This document shows positions 1 to 7,195 of a DNA stretch of 13,641 nt, piece after piece; position 1 is the stretch's first letter, and the number at the start of each line of letters is the position of its first letter. A model generated the notes under the pieces. That model saw nothing but the letters and a program-made list of their open reading frames with translations. It was not told the DNA's origin and ran no database searches. Origin of the DNA: Sutterella parvirubra YIT 11816 (GTDB lineage: Bacteria; Pseudomonadota; Gammaproteobacteria; Burkholderiales; Burkholderiaceae_F); assembly GCF_000250875.1 (NCBI RefSeq), contig NZ_JH604902.1, forward strand, positions 1 to 13,641, written 5' to 3'. Made by a program: the position numbers and the translations under genes.

Positions 1-177
1 GCCTGGCGGCGGGCGGTCGCGACCGTGCGGCCCGAGCTCGTCATGGCGACGCACCACAGCCGGTACGCCCTCTCCACCCACAGGTGGGACGCGCCCCTCG
101 CGCACGCGCGGGAGTCCGCCGCGGCCCTGAACATTCCGCTCGCCGCGCCCAAGGTGGGGGAACCCATCCGCCTCTGA
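1..177 (+). CDS. C-terminal end of a probable MBL-fold metallohydrolase (RomA/UlaG/NAPE-PLD-like)
   Basis: Frame 1 is open from the window edge to a TGA at 175-177 and gives the last 58 residues of a protein. The readable tail contains ATHHSRYALSTHRWDAPLAH and ends PKVGEPIRL. A late motif with His, Trp, Asp and Pro (HRWDAP), followed by a helix and a closing P-x-x-GE, resembles the C-terminus of the metallo-beta-lactamase-fold hydrolases related to RomA, UlaG and NAPE-phospholipase D, where the motif usually reads like HxWDEP. The metal-binding HxHxDH motif would lie outside the window, so the family call rests on this tail alone. A strong hairpin terminator follows about 75 bases downstream, so this is the last gene of its transcript. 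Confidence 0.5.
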   Translation, partial: AWRRAVATVRPELVMATHHSRYALSTHRWDAPLAHARESAAALNIPLAAPKVGEPIRL

Positions 178-253
178 GGATCGGCCCGGGCGCTTCGCCG
201 CCCCCGGCGGGGCGCGGCCCGCAGGTGCGCAGAACACTTCAACAACATCCCCC

Positions 254-287
254 AGGCGGTCCGCCCGATGCGGACCGCCTTTCCTTC
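254..287 (+). terminator. Rho-independent terminator after the partial left-hand gene
   Basis: Perfect 10-bp stem (254-263 with 271-280, AGGCGGTCCG/CGGACCGCCT), 7-base loop, then a pyrimidine run TTCCTTC. It lies 76 bases after the stop of the left-edge gene and more than 100 bases before the putP promoter candidate, so it separates the two units. Confidence 0.75.
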
Positions 288-393
288 TCCCGCAGGTGAC
301 TCGGGTACCCGAAACGGGCGGACGGCCGGCCTCAAAACCGCGGGAATCGTCCCGACTTTCGGTTCTTCCGACGACGCGCACCCCGCTTCCTCG

Positions 394-399
394 TATACT
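394..399 (+). promoter_or_regulatory. Candidate -10 element for putP
   Basis: TATACT at 394-399 differs from the sigma-70 -10 consensus by one base and lies about 70 bases ahead of the putP start. No convincing -35 hexamer is found 16-18 bases upstream, so the promoter may be weak, activator-dependent, or misidentified. Apart from this and the terminator at 254-287, the spacer 178-469 shows nothing I can name. Confidence 0.35.
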
Positions 400-469
400 T
401 GAGGCTTCGCATGCGTTCTTTGCGCTGCGGCCCCATCCTGAAAAATCAAAAGAAAATCAGCAGCAACGC

Positions 470-1966
470 ATGTTTTCCAACCCCACTGCGCTCACTTTTG
501 TGGGCTATCTGATTCTGATGGTGGGCGTGGGTTTCTACGCCTACTACTACACGAAGAACTACTCGGACTACATCCTCGGCGGGCGCAGCCTCGGCGGCCT
601 CGTCACCGCGCTCTCGGTCGGCGCCTCCGACATGAGCGGCTGGCTCCTGATGGGGCTCCCCGGCGCGGTGCTCCTGCACGGGATTTCCGAGTCGTGGCTG
701 GCGATCGGGCTCGTCATGGGCTCCTACGTCAACTGGCACGTCACCGCCGCGCGTCTTCGCCTCTACACCGAAAAGACCCACAACGCGCTGACGCTCCCCG
801 ACTACCTCACGCACCGCTTTGAGGACAAGCAGAAGCTGCTTCGCATCGTGAGCGCCGCGGTGATCCTGATCTTCTTCACGATCTACTGCGCTTCGGGCGT
901 CGTCGCGGGCGCGCGCCTCTTCGAGAACACCTTCGACATGCCCTACGACACGGCGCTCTACGTGGGCGCGGTGGCGACCATCATCTACGTCTTCATCGGG
1001 GGCTTTCTCGCGGTCTCCTGGACCGACACGATCCAGGCGTCGCTCATGTGCATCGCGTTGGTCGTCACGCCGATCGCCGTCATGACGGACCTCGGCGGCT
1101 TCACCGACACCGTGAACCGCGTCGAGGCGATCGACCCGGCGATGCTCAACATGATGACGGGGCAGACCGTCGTCGGCGTCGCGAGCCTTTTGGCCTGGGG
1201 CCTCGGCTACTTCGGGCAGCCCCACATTCTGGTCCGCTTCATGGCCGCGAAGTCGACCGCCGTCATCCCGGGCGCGCGCCGCATGAGCGTCCTCTGGATG
1301 ATCTTCTGTCTGGCGGGCGCCGTCTGCGTGGGCTTCTTCGGCTCGGCCTACTTTGCCGAGCACGTCTCCGACGCCGTCCTGGTGAAGGAAAACCACGAGC
1401 GCGTCTTCATCGTTCTGGCGTCGCTGCTCTTCAATCCGTGGATTGCGGGCGTGCTGATGTCGGCCATCTTGGCCGCGGTCATGTCGACGCTTTCCTGCCA
1501 GCTTCTCGTCTGCTCCTCGACCCTCACGGAAGACTTCTACCGCAGCTTCATCCGTCCGAACGCCGGGCAGAAGGAACTCGTTTGGGTGAGCCGCCTCATG
1601 GTGCTCGCGATTTCGGTCGTGGCGGTGTGGATCGCCCGCGACCCGAACAGCCTCGTGCTCTCTTTGGTCTCCTACGCTTGGGCCGGTTTCGGCGCCGCCT
1701 TCGGACCGGTGATCGTCATGAGCCTCTGGTGGCGCCGCATGACCCGCAACGGCGCCCTGGCCGGCATGACGGTCGGCGCCGTCACCGTGCTCGTCTGGAA
1801 CCACTTCGCCTGGTTCGGGCTCTATGAGATTCTCCCGGGCTTCGTCTTCGGCCTCATCGCCATCGTCGTGGTGAGCCTCCTGGACAAGGAACCCGCGGAG
1901 ACGATCGGCCGCGTCTTCGACGACGTGGAGACCACGCTCAAGACGGGCGCGGCCCGTTCGGCTTAA
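470..1966 (+). CDS. putP: Sodium/proline symporter PutP
   Basis: Inner-membrane transporter of the sodium:solute symporter (SSS) family that imports L-proline with Na+. The 498-residue product matches the usual PutP length (about 500). Visible landmarks are DYILGGRSLGG and GASDMSGWLLMGLPGAV near residues 33-66, including Asp54, the equivalent of the Na+-site aspartate in the E. coli protein. Further landmarks are the CASGVVAGARLFE segment, FIGGFLAVSWTD, GLGYFGQPHI, and SAILAAVMSTLSCQLLVCSS. Hydrophobic segments run through the whole chain. The reading frame is open upstream to 296, but residues before the ATG at 470 are low-quality and unlike the family; MFSNPTALTFVGYLI begins as PutP proteins do. 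There is no clear Shine-Dalgarno sequence, only an A-rich stretch ahead of the start. No putA is adjacent, so the gene appears monocistronic and may serve proline uptake for nutrition or osmoprotection. Confidence 0.96.
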   Translation: MFSNPTALTFVGYLILMVGVGFYAYYYTKNYSDYILGGRSLGGLVTALSVGASDMSGWLLMGLPGAVLLHGISESWLAIGLVMGSYVNWHVTAARLRLYTEKTHNALTLPDYLTHRFEDKQKLLRIVSAAVILIFFTIYCASGVVAGARLFENTFDMPYDTALYVGAVATIIYVFIGGFLAVSWTDTIQASLMCIALVVTPIAVMTDLGGFTDTVNRVEAIDPAMLNMMTGQTVVGVASLLAWGLGYFGQPHILVRFMAAKSTAVIPGARRMSVLWMIFCLAGAVCVGFFGSAYFAEHVSDAVLVKENHERVFIVLASLLFNPWIAGVLMSAILAAVMSTLSCQLLVCSSTLTEDFYRSFIRPNAGQKELVWVSRLMVLAISVVAVWIARDPNSLVLSLVSYAWAGFGAAFGPVIVMSLWWRRMTRNGALAGMTVGAVTVLVWNHFAWFGLYEILPGFVFGLIAIVVVSLLDKEPAETIGRVFDDVETTLKTGAARSA

Positions 1967-1969
1967 AAT
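1964..1969 (+). promoter_or_regulatory. Candidate -10 element overlapping the putP stop codon
   Basis: TAAAAT begins with the putP stop codon itself and matches the -10 consensus at five of six positions. It is the only plausible -10 ahead of the gene starting at 2044. No good -35 is visible. If used, the transcript would begin near 1976 and carry the terminator-like hairpin 1988-2020 in its leader. Confidence 0.28.
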
Positions 1970-1987
1970 TCACCGAACTCACCCCTG

Positions 1988-2020
1988 GCCGCGCCTCCTC
2001 ATGGGGAGGCGCGGCTTTTT
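1988..2020 (+). terminator. Strong Rho-independent terminator after putP
   Basis: Perfect 11-bp GC-rich stem (1988-1998 with 2005-2015, GCCGCGCCTCC/GGAGGCGCGGC), six-base loop, then five T residues at 2016-2020. It starts 21 bases after the putP stop. The next start codon (2044) follows the T-run by only 23 bases. Confidence 0.88.
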
Positions 2021-2043
2021 CACACTCGGATTCCCGCCTTCCC

Positions 2044-3351
2044 ATGGACCACGACTACCACGCTTCCCGCGCTGAAGCGCTCGCCGACATTCTCCGGGGC
2101 TTTTCGGTTTGGCTCAACGCGACGGACCGCCGCATCCAGTGCGACCGCCTGCGCGCCTTCTGCATGAGCGACCCCGAGGGGTACCGCGAACAACTCAACG
2201 CCGCCTGCGACATGCTCGAAGACGAACTCTCGTTCGATCATCTCGACGCCATCAAGCTCGCGCTCACGGGGGGCGCCTCGCAGTACGACTTCTCGCCGTC
2301 GGTCTTCGTCGGGGACGAGTGCGAGTACGAATTCCAGCTCTACGGAATCGGGCTCTTCGCGACGGGGCTCCGGAACGAACCCTTCCGAAGCGACCTCCTT
2401 TCGGAAGCCCAGGCCGCGGAAATCCGCCGCATCCTCTACGAACAGTGGTTCGACCCGGAGGTGGCCGAAGTTTTCATCTTCGAAGGGCTCCCGCAGCTGA
2501 ACGCCCACATCTGCACCGACACGGTGATCGCGTGGGAGTTCACGCGCGACTTCTCGGAGCGTGCGGCGCCCTTGACCCCCATCATCGACAAGCCGCAGTA
2601 CCCGGACTACAGCCCGGATCAGTCCCTGTCGGAAAACATCGCCCGCTGGAACGCCGAAGGCCGCATGCTGATCTTCGGCGTGAAGTTCCCGCGGCACTCC
2701 TTGGACCGTCCGGTGCTGCGCCGTCCGTACCTGCACGGCGGGCGCTATCCCTTCCACCTGAAGCCCGACTCGAAGTTCTTCCCGGACTTGATCGCGGCGT
2801 CCCCGTACGGGCGACAGTTGACCAAGGTCCTCTCGGAATTCGGGAGCTTCCGCTGGCACTTCACGGATCCGATGCCGTTCTTCGACGCTTTGTCCGAGCT
2901 CGACTACTCGATCAGCCCGCACGTCTTCCTCACGTGCGCGTCGCGCCTCCTGATGGACACGGGGTTGTCGGTGAACGAAATCATCGCGTCCCCCGCCTCC
3001 TTCGTCGACCACTACGCGGGCTACGCGGAAATGCGCGTCGCCTTCGCGGCGAAGGACCGCCCCGACGCCATCCTCTCGGCCGCGACCGCGACGATCCGCT
3101 ACGACGGTCCGAACGGCGACACCGAGTGGTTCTCGAGCTATGCGAAGGACATCCACCACCTCCTCACCTCGAACGGCATCCCGACGATTCCGGTCGAGAA
3201 GTTCGGCTACCAGTACGAAGCCGAACCCGAGAGCGTCGACCGTCTCTTCATGACGTCGACCGGCCGCGTCGTGAGCTTCCGCCAGGTGGAGGTCAACACC
3301 TTCGGACACGACGGGGACCTCCCGCCGATGCCGCCCACGCACTTCAACTGA
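2044..3351 (+). CDS. Hypothetical 435-residue soluble protein (possibly DUF2863-like)
   Basis: I do not recognise this protein with confidence. It is 435 residues, acidic and aromatic-rich, with no signal peptide or membrane segment, so probably cytoplasmic. Its normal amino-acid balance marks it as the real frame; the overlapping frame from 2109 gives an Arg/Pro-rich shadow. The last third (EMRVAFAAKDRPDAIL, then DIHHLLTSNGIPTIPVEKFGYQY, then LFMTSTGRVVS) has an order of elements that vaguely recalls the C-terminus of DUF2863 proteins of Burkholderiales, but the Cys-rich CDDCGAPLY-type motif of that family, as I remember it, is absent. No Shine-Dalgarno sequence precedes the ATG, which lies 24 bases past the putP terminator. 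The next in-frame Met (residue 42, MSDPEG) also lacks one. It converges on the minus-strand gene at 3437. Confidence 0.75.
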   Translation: MDHDYHASRAEALADILRGFSVWLNATDRRIQCDRLRAFCMSDPEGYREQLNAACDMLEDELSFDHLDAIKLALTGGASQYDFSPSVFVGDECEYEFQLYGIGLFATGLRNEPFRSDLLSEAQAAEIRRILYEQWFDPEVAEVFIFEGLPQLNAHICTDTVIAWEFTRDFSERAAPLTPIIDKPQYPDYSPDQSLSENIARWNAEGRMLIFGVKFPRHSLDRPVLRRPYLHGGRYPFHLKPDSKFFPDLIAASPYGRQLTKVLSEFGSFRWHFTDPMPFFDALSELDYSISPHVFLTCASRLLMDTGLSVNEIIASPASFVDHYAGYAEMRVAFAAKDRPDAILSAATATIRYDGPNGDTEWFSSYAKDIHHLLTSNGIPTIPVEKFGYQYEAEPESVDRLFMTSTGRVVSFRQVEVNTFGHDGDLPPMPPTHFN

Positions 3352-3371
3352 TGCGTTGAGCAGGTTGAGAA

Positions 3372-3403
3372 AAGGGCGCCGACCTCTCGGGGTGGGCGCC
3401 CTT
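3372..3403. terminator. Bidirectional terminator between convergent genes
   Basis: Nine-bp stem 3372-3380 (AAGGGCGCC) with 3395-3403 (GGCGCCCTT); a further ACC/GGT pairing can form inside it. The plus side is followed by CTTCTT. Read on the minus strand, the 3' arm is followed by TTTT and TCTC. It sits between the stop codons of the genes ending at 3351 (plus) and 3437 (minus), and can serve both. Confidence 0.8.
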
Positions 3404-3436
3404 CTTCTTGGGTGAAGCGGGAGGACCGGAGTCTTC

Positions 3437-4159
3437 TTACTTCTTCTGATCGCCCGCCTTCTGGGAGGCGTTCTGATCGCCCCCTTCCGTCTTTTCCTCA
3501 CGCACGGTGAGTTCGTTCCCGACGTAGAGGAGGTCCGGGCGGACTTCTTCGAGGATGTCCTTTTCAGGCGCGCCCGCCGACTGCATTGAGCAGAAGATCA
3601 TCGTCGAGCCCGCATAGGGCTGGACGTGGAAGGCGCGCTCGATCTGGCCGAATTCGGGCATCGTGTACTTCGGGTCGCGCGCGTAGGGCTTCCATTCCTT
3701 CGTGCCGTTGAAGCGGACCTGGCGGTTGGCGTGGGCCGAATTGTGCGTCGTGTCGACGGCTTCCCAGTCGAGCTTCAGCGTATCGACGACCTTCTTCCAG
3801 TCTTCCTTGACGATCAGTCCCCAGAAGTGCGTGTGCATGTCGGGGACGCCGAAGTAGCGGATGATCTCGTCGTTGAAGACGTAGCCCGAGACGGTGAGGC
3901 CGCCCTCCTTGAAGGGCTTTTCAAACTGAATGATGTCGAGCGGGAGCTTTTCCACCTTGAGGTAGGCGCGCTCGCCGTCGCGGATCTTCATGTTTTCGGG
4001 GATGTTCTTGTCGGCGGCGACCGCCTTGAAGAAGTCGGCGCTGCAGGTCTGAATGGCGCCGACGACGCCGTCCGCGGCCTGGGCCGGGAGGGCGAAAACG
4101 GCCGCCGAAAGCGCGGCCGCGAGCGCGGCCGCCGTCGGGGCGGAGAAATGCTTGGTCAC
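3437..4159 (-). CDS. Exported hypothetical protein, 240 residues
   Basis: Not recognised as a member of a named family. The N-terminus is a Sec signal peptide: short basic n-region (MTKH), Ala/Leu-rich core to about residue 24, and PAQA with predicted cleavage after Ala28. The mature chain is about 212 residues with only two cysteines (Cys39 and Cys190), which could form a disulfide in the periplasm. It is rich in aromatic and charged residues (for example YFGVPDMHTHFWGLIVKEDW) and ends in a Lys/Gln/Asp-rich hydrophilic tail. There is no lipobox Cys at the cleavage site and no second membrane segment, so a soluble periplasmic or secreted protein is likely. The start is GTG at 4159-4157, supported by an excellent GAGGAG Shine-Dalgarno (complement of 4166-4171) six bases upstream. 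It lies downstream of clpB but behind that gene's strong terminator, so it is probably transcribed separately; no clear promoter is visible. Confidence 0.85.
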   Translation of the reverse strand: MTKHFSAPTAAALAAALSAAVFALPAQAADGVVGAIQTCSADFFKAVAADKNIPENMKIRDGERAYLKVEKLPLDIIQFEKPFKEGGLTVSGYVFNDEIIRYFGVPDMHTHFWGLIVKEDWKKVVDTLKLDWEAVDTTHNSAHANRQVRFNGTKEWKPYARDPKYTMPEFGQIERAFHVQPYAGSTMIFCSMQSAGAPEKDILEEVRPDLLYVGNELTVREEKTEGGDQNASQKAGDQKK

Positions 4160-4259
4160 GTGAGTCTCCTCAGAGTCGTGTTCGAGTTGACGCCCTGCAT
4201 TCTCCTCCCGAGGCCTTTCGCCACCCTTAAGTTTGGGCGGAGGACGGGGCGAACACGCA

Positions 4260-4299
4260 GAAAAGCGCCGCAGCGGACGATGCCGTTGCGGCGCTTTTC
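4260..4299 (-). terminator. Rho-independent terminator of clpB
   Basis: Perfect 13-bp stem (4260-4272 with 4287-4299), AAAAGCGCCGCA/TGCGGCGCTTTT plus an outer G-C pair, with a 14-base loop. Read on the minus strand it ends in TTTTCTG, 74 bases after the clpB stop. The symmetric A and T runs mean it could also act on the plus strand. Confidence 0.88.
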
Positions 4300-4372
4300 G
4301 TTCTGGGCTTCGGACCTGGAGAAGGCCTTCGGGAGGCCGGTCGTCCCGGCCTCATTCGGGCTCATTCAGGCT

Positions 4373-6976
4373 TTATTCGGCCTTCGTCGGCTCCACGCTG
4401 AAGGTGATCTCGTGGCCCTTGGCGTCGGCGACCACCGTGTCGCCCGGGCCCGCCTTCCCTTCGAGAAGCAGACGCGCGATCCCGTTTTCAATGCGGTCCT
4501 GCACGGCGCGCTTCAGAGGCCGCGCACCGAAGTGCGGATCGAACCCGGCTTCGGCGATTTCGTCCAAAGCCGCCGGTTCCACGCGCAGCCCGATGTCCTG
4601 CGCGGCCATGCGGCCGGCGAGGAGCGAGAGCTGCATCTCGGCGATGCGCTTGATGTGGTCTTTGCCCAGCGGGTTGAAGACCACGATCTCGTCGATGCGG
4701 TTCACGAACTCCGGACGGAAGTGTTCGCGGACCTCCGCCATCACCGCCGCCTTCACGCGCTCGTGGCTCTCGCCGATCATGTCCTGGATTTCCGCGGCGC
4801 CCAGGTTCGAGGTCATGACGATCACGGTGTTCTTGAAGTCCACCGTGCGCCCCTGACCGTCGGTCATGCGGCCGTCGTCGAGGACCTGAAGGAGCACGTT
4901 GAAGACGTCCGGATGGGCCTTTTCGACTTCGTCGAGAAGGATCACCGAATAGGGCTTCCGACGGACGGCTTCGGTCAAGTAGCCGCCTTCTTCATAGCCC
5001 ACGTACCCCGGAGGCGCGCCGATCAGACGCGCGACGCTGTGCTTTTCCATGAATTCGCTCATGTCGATGCGCACCATCGCATCGTCCGAGTCGAAGAGGA
5101 AGTTGGCGAGCGCCTTCGTGAGTTCGGTCTTGCCGACGCCCGTGGGCCCGAGGAAGAGGAAGCTCCCGTACGGGCGGTTCGGGTCGGAGAGGCCGGCGCG
5201 GCTACGCATGATCGTCTCGGTCACGCGCTTCACGGCTTCGTCCTGGCCGACCACGCGGGATTCGAGCGCCTCACCCATGTGAAGGAGCTTCGCGCGTTCG
5301 CCTTCCATCATCTTCGCGACGGGGATCCCGGTCGCGCGGGACACGGCTTCGGCGATTTCTTCGGCGCCGACCGAGGTGCGGAGCAGCTTCGGACCGCCCG
5401 ACTTCTTCTCCTGCTTTTCCTCGTCTTCGGCGTGGCGGAGCTTCTCCTCGAGTTTCGGCAACACCGCGTACTGAAGCTCGGCCAAGCGTTCGTACTTCGC
5501 CTGACGGCGGCATTCCTCCATTTCGCGGCGGACGTTTTCGATCTCGTCGCGCACGGACTTGGCGCCCAAGGCTTCGGACTTTTCCTTCTTCCAGATCTCT
5601 TCGAGATCGGCGTATTCGCGCGAGAGCTTTTCGATTTCCTCTTCGATCGCCTCCAAGCGCTTCTTCGAGGCGTCGTCGGTTTCCTTACGCATCGCTTCGC
5701 GTTCGATCTTCAGCTGGATCAGACGGCGGTCGAGCTTGTCCAAGGCTTCCGGCTTGCTGTCGATTTCCATCTTGACGCGGGCCGCCGCTTCGTCGATCAG
5801 GTCGATCGCCTTGTCGGGGAGGAACCGGTCGGTGATGTAGCGGTTCGAGAGTTCCGCCGCGGCGACGATCGCCGGGTCGGTGATCTCGACGCCGTGGTGC
5901 GCTTCGTACTTTTCCTGAAGACCACGCAGAATCGCGATCGTGTCCTCCACGGTCGGCTCGTCGATCAGCACCTTCTGGAAGCGGCGCTCGAGCGCGGCGT
6001 CCTTTTCGACGTACTTGCGGTATTCGTCCAACGTGGTCGCGCCGATCACGTGAAGTTCGCCGCGGGCCAGCGCGGGTTTCAGCATGTTCCCCGCGTCCAT
6101 GCTCCCTTCGGTCTTCCCGGCGCCCACGACGGTGTGGAGTTCGTCGATGAAGAGGATGATGCGGCCTTCCTGCGCGACGACTTCTTCCAAAAGCTTCTTC
6201 AAGCGTTCTTCGAATTCGCCGCGGTACTTGGCGCCGGCGATCAAGCCCGCCATGTCGAGCGAGAGCACCTTCTTCCCCTTCAGGGTATCGGGCACCTCGT
6301 CGTTGACGATGCGCTGCGCGAGCCCTTCGACGACGGCGGTCTTGCCGACGCCCGGCTCACCGATCAGCACGGGATTGTTCTTCGAGCGGCGCTGCAGGAT
6401 CTGCATCGTGCGGCGGATTTCGTCGTCGCGGCCGATCACCGGGTCGAGTTTGCCTTGACGGGCCCGTTCGGTGAGGTCGATCGTGTACTTCTTCAGGGTT
6501 TCGCGCTGACTTTCCGCATCCGGATTATCCGCGGTGTCCTTACCGCGCACGGACGCAATGGCCGCTTCCAAGGCCGCGCGGGTCAAGCCCGCTTCCTTCG
6601 CGATCCTGCCCGCCGCGCTCTTGTCTTCGGTAAGCGCCAACAGGAACATCTCGGTCGAGACGTACGCGTCGCCGCGCTTCATCGCTTCCTTTTCGGTGAG
6701 GTTCAGCGCGTTGATGAGTTCGCGCGAGACCTGCACTTCGCCGCCCGTGCCGGACACCTTCGGGAGGCGTTCGACTTCGGTCTTCGCGTCGCGCGCGAGC
6801 TTCGCGACCTGCACGCCCGCGCGCTCAAGCAGGCTCTTCGAGAGCCCGTCGGGGTCGGCGAGCACCGCGCTGAGCAGGTGCACCGGCTCGATGTACTGGT
6901 TGTCGTTCGCGAGCGCGAGGGACTGCGCTTCAGCGATCGCCGTCTGGAACTTGGTCGTAAGTTTGTCCTGACGCAT
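4373..6976 (-). CDS. clpB: ATP-dependent disaggregase ClpB (Hsp100)
   Basis: Cytoplasmic hexameric AAA+ chaperone that pulls polypeptides out of aggregates together with DnaK after heat stress. It is 867 residues, the family norm being about 860. The N-terminal Clp domain covers roughly residues 1-145. Nucleotide domain 1 has Walker A GEPGVGKT (206-213), Walker B IILFIDE (273-279), the pore-loop region GAKYRGEF (248-255) and arginines 331-332. The coiled-coil middle domain covers about 405-525. Nucleotide domain 2 has Walker A GPTGVGKT (610-617), Walker B VILLDE (678-683) and [10 protein letters not shown] near 817-826. The frame is open upstream to 7084, but the ATG at 6976 gives the conserved start ([21 protein letters not shown]) and has a GGAGG ten bases upstream. 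Val143 is a GTG lying where E. coli ClpB has its internal start for a short isoform; I see no strong ribosome site there. Confidence 0.98.
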   Translation of the reverse strand: MRQDKLTTKFQTAIAEAQSLALANDNQYIEPVHLLSAVLADPDGLSKSLLERAGVQVAKLARDAKTEVERLPKVSGTGGEVQVSRELINALNLTEKEAMKRGDAYVSTEMFLLALTEDKSAAGRIAKEAGLTRAALEAAIASVRGKDTADNPDAESQRETLKKYTIDLTERARQGKLDPVIGRDDEIRRTMQILQRRSKNNPVLIGEPGVGKTAVVEGLAQRIVNDEVPDTLKGKKVLSLDMAGLIAGAKYRGEFEERLKKLLEEVVAQEGRIILFIDELHTVVGAGKTEGSMDAGNMLKPALARGELHVIGATTLDEYRKYVEKDAALERRFQKVLIDEPTVEDTIAILRGLQEKYEAHHGVEITDPAIVAAAELSNRYITDRFLPDKAIDLIDEAAARVKMEIDSKPEALDKLDRRLIQLKIEREAMRKETDDASKKRLEAIEEEIEKLSREYADLEEIWKKEKSEALGAKSVRDEIENVRREMEECRRQAKYERLAELQYAVLPKLEEKLRHAEDEEKQEKKSGGPKLLRTSVGAEEIAEAVSRATGIPVAKMMEGERAKLLHMGEALESRVVGQDEAVKRVTETIMRSRAGLSDPNRPYGSFLFLGPTGVGKTELTKALANFLFDSDDAMVRIDMSEFMEKHSVARLIGAPPGYVGYEEGGYLTEAVRRKPYSVILLDEVEKAHPDVFNVLLQVLDDGRMTDGQGRTVDFKNTVIVMTSNLGAAEIQDMIGESHERVKAAVMAEVREHFRPEFVNRIDEIVVFNPLGKDHIKRIAEMQLSLLAGRMAAQDIGLRVEPAALDEIAEAGFDPHFGARPLKRAVQDRIENGIARLLLEGKAGPGDTVVADAKGHEITFSVEPTKAE

Positions 6977-6986
6977 GTGTTCTGTG

Positions 6987-7001
6987 CCTCCGGCGGAGAG
7001 G
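6987..7001 (-). promoter_or_regulatory. clpB ribosome binding site inside a small hairpin
   Basis: On the minus strand the GGAGG Shine-Dalgarno (complement of 6987-6991) pairs with an upstream CTCC, forming CTCC-GCC-GGAG plus an outer U-G pair: a five-bp hairpin that covers the ribosome site. The site itself is well supported. That the hairpin works as a temperature-sensitive switch is inference. Confidence 0.45.
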
Positions 7002-7055
7002 ACGCGGCCCGTTGCGGCGCGTCTGAAACACTCATCCGCCTCATCGTTTGATACG

Positions 7056-7085
7056 TATATGGGGGCGGTGCGCCCCCATATCAAG
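7056..7085 (-). promoter_or_regulatory. Sigma-32 (RpoH) heat-shock promoter of clpB
   Basis: Read on the minus strand: -35 CTTGATA (complement of 7079-7085; consensus CTTGAAA, one mismatch), a 14-base spacer, then -10 CCCCATATA (complement of 7056-7064), a perfect fit to CCCCATNTA. Transcription would start near 7049, giving a leader of about 70 bases. Sigma-32 control is the known mode for clpB in proteobacteria. This promoter makes clpB independent of the transporter gene upstream. Confidence 0.88.
7057..7081. repeat. Perfect 10-bp inverted repeat within the clpB promoter
   Basis: ATATGGGGGC (7057-7066) and GCCCCCATAT (7072-7081) are exact inverted copies around GGTGC. One arm is the sigma-32 -10 element; the other fills the spacer and overlaps the -35 element. 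It is neither CIRCE nor the HspR (HAIR) box by sequence. No T-run follows, so a terminator is unlikely. Confidence 0.85.
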
Positions 7086-7195
7086 TCCCGGAGGCGTACC
7101 GGGATCTTCGACGAATTGTTACCGGGCGGAGGATCCGGGGAGACCTTGGGAAGACGCGGGAAAGGCGTCCGCCGGGAGGAGCGGAGGTCGGTTCC

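Noticed and set aside
446..1804. Long minus-strand frame opposite putP
   Set aside because: Its His/Arg/Glu/Asp-rich translation has no membrane segments or family features; PutP accounts for the region.
2020..3501. Alternative frames over the 435-residue gene (minus 2020-3501, plus 2109-3359)
   Set aside because: Both give Arg-rich low-quality translations; the frame 2044-3351 has balanced composition and hydrophobic spacing typical of a folded protein.
4156..4365. 69-codon minus-strand frame between clpB and the exported protein gene
   Set aside because: It runs straight through the strong terminator at 4260-4299 and has no ribosome site or protein-like composition.
3626..7051. A 1141-codon plus-strand open frame antisense to clpB and the exported protein gene
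   Set aside because: It is the mirror of high-GC codon use on the minus strand: its translation is Arg/Val/Phe/Asp/His-biased with no domain, while clpB on the other strand is unmistakable.
7047..7081. A second, divergent sigma-32 promoter on the plus strand from the other palindrome arm
   Set aside because: The -35-like TTTGATA is 20 bases from the CCCCATAT arm, too far for RpoH, and no plus-strand gene follows.
6977..7084. Upstream start for clpB, adding 36 residues
   Set aside because: The extension reads through the sigma-32 promoter and lacks family similarity; the ATG at 6976 has a ribosome site and the conserved ClpB N-terminus.
7086..7104. Six-bp hairpin TCCCGG/CCGGGA as terminator of the AGCS gene
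   Set aside because: Short stem, no T-run, and it abuts the clpB -35 element; not enough to call.
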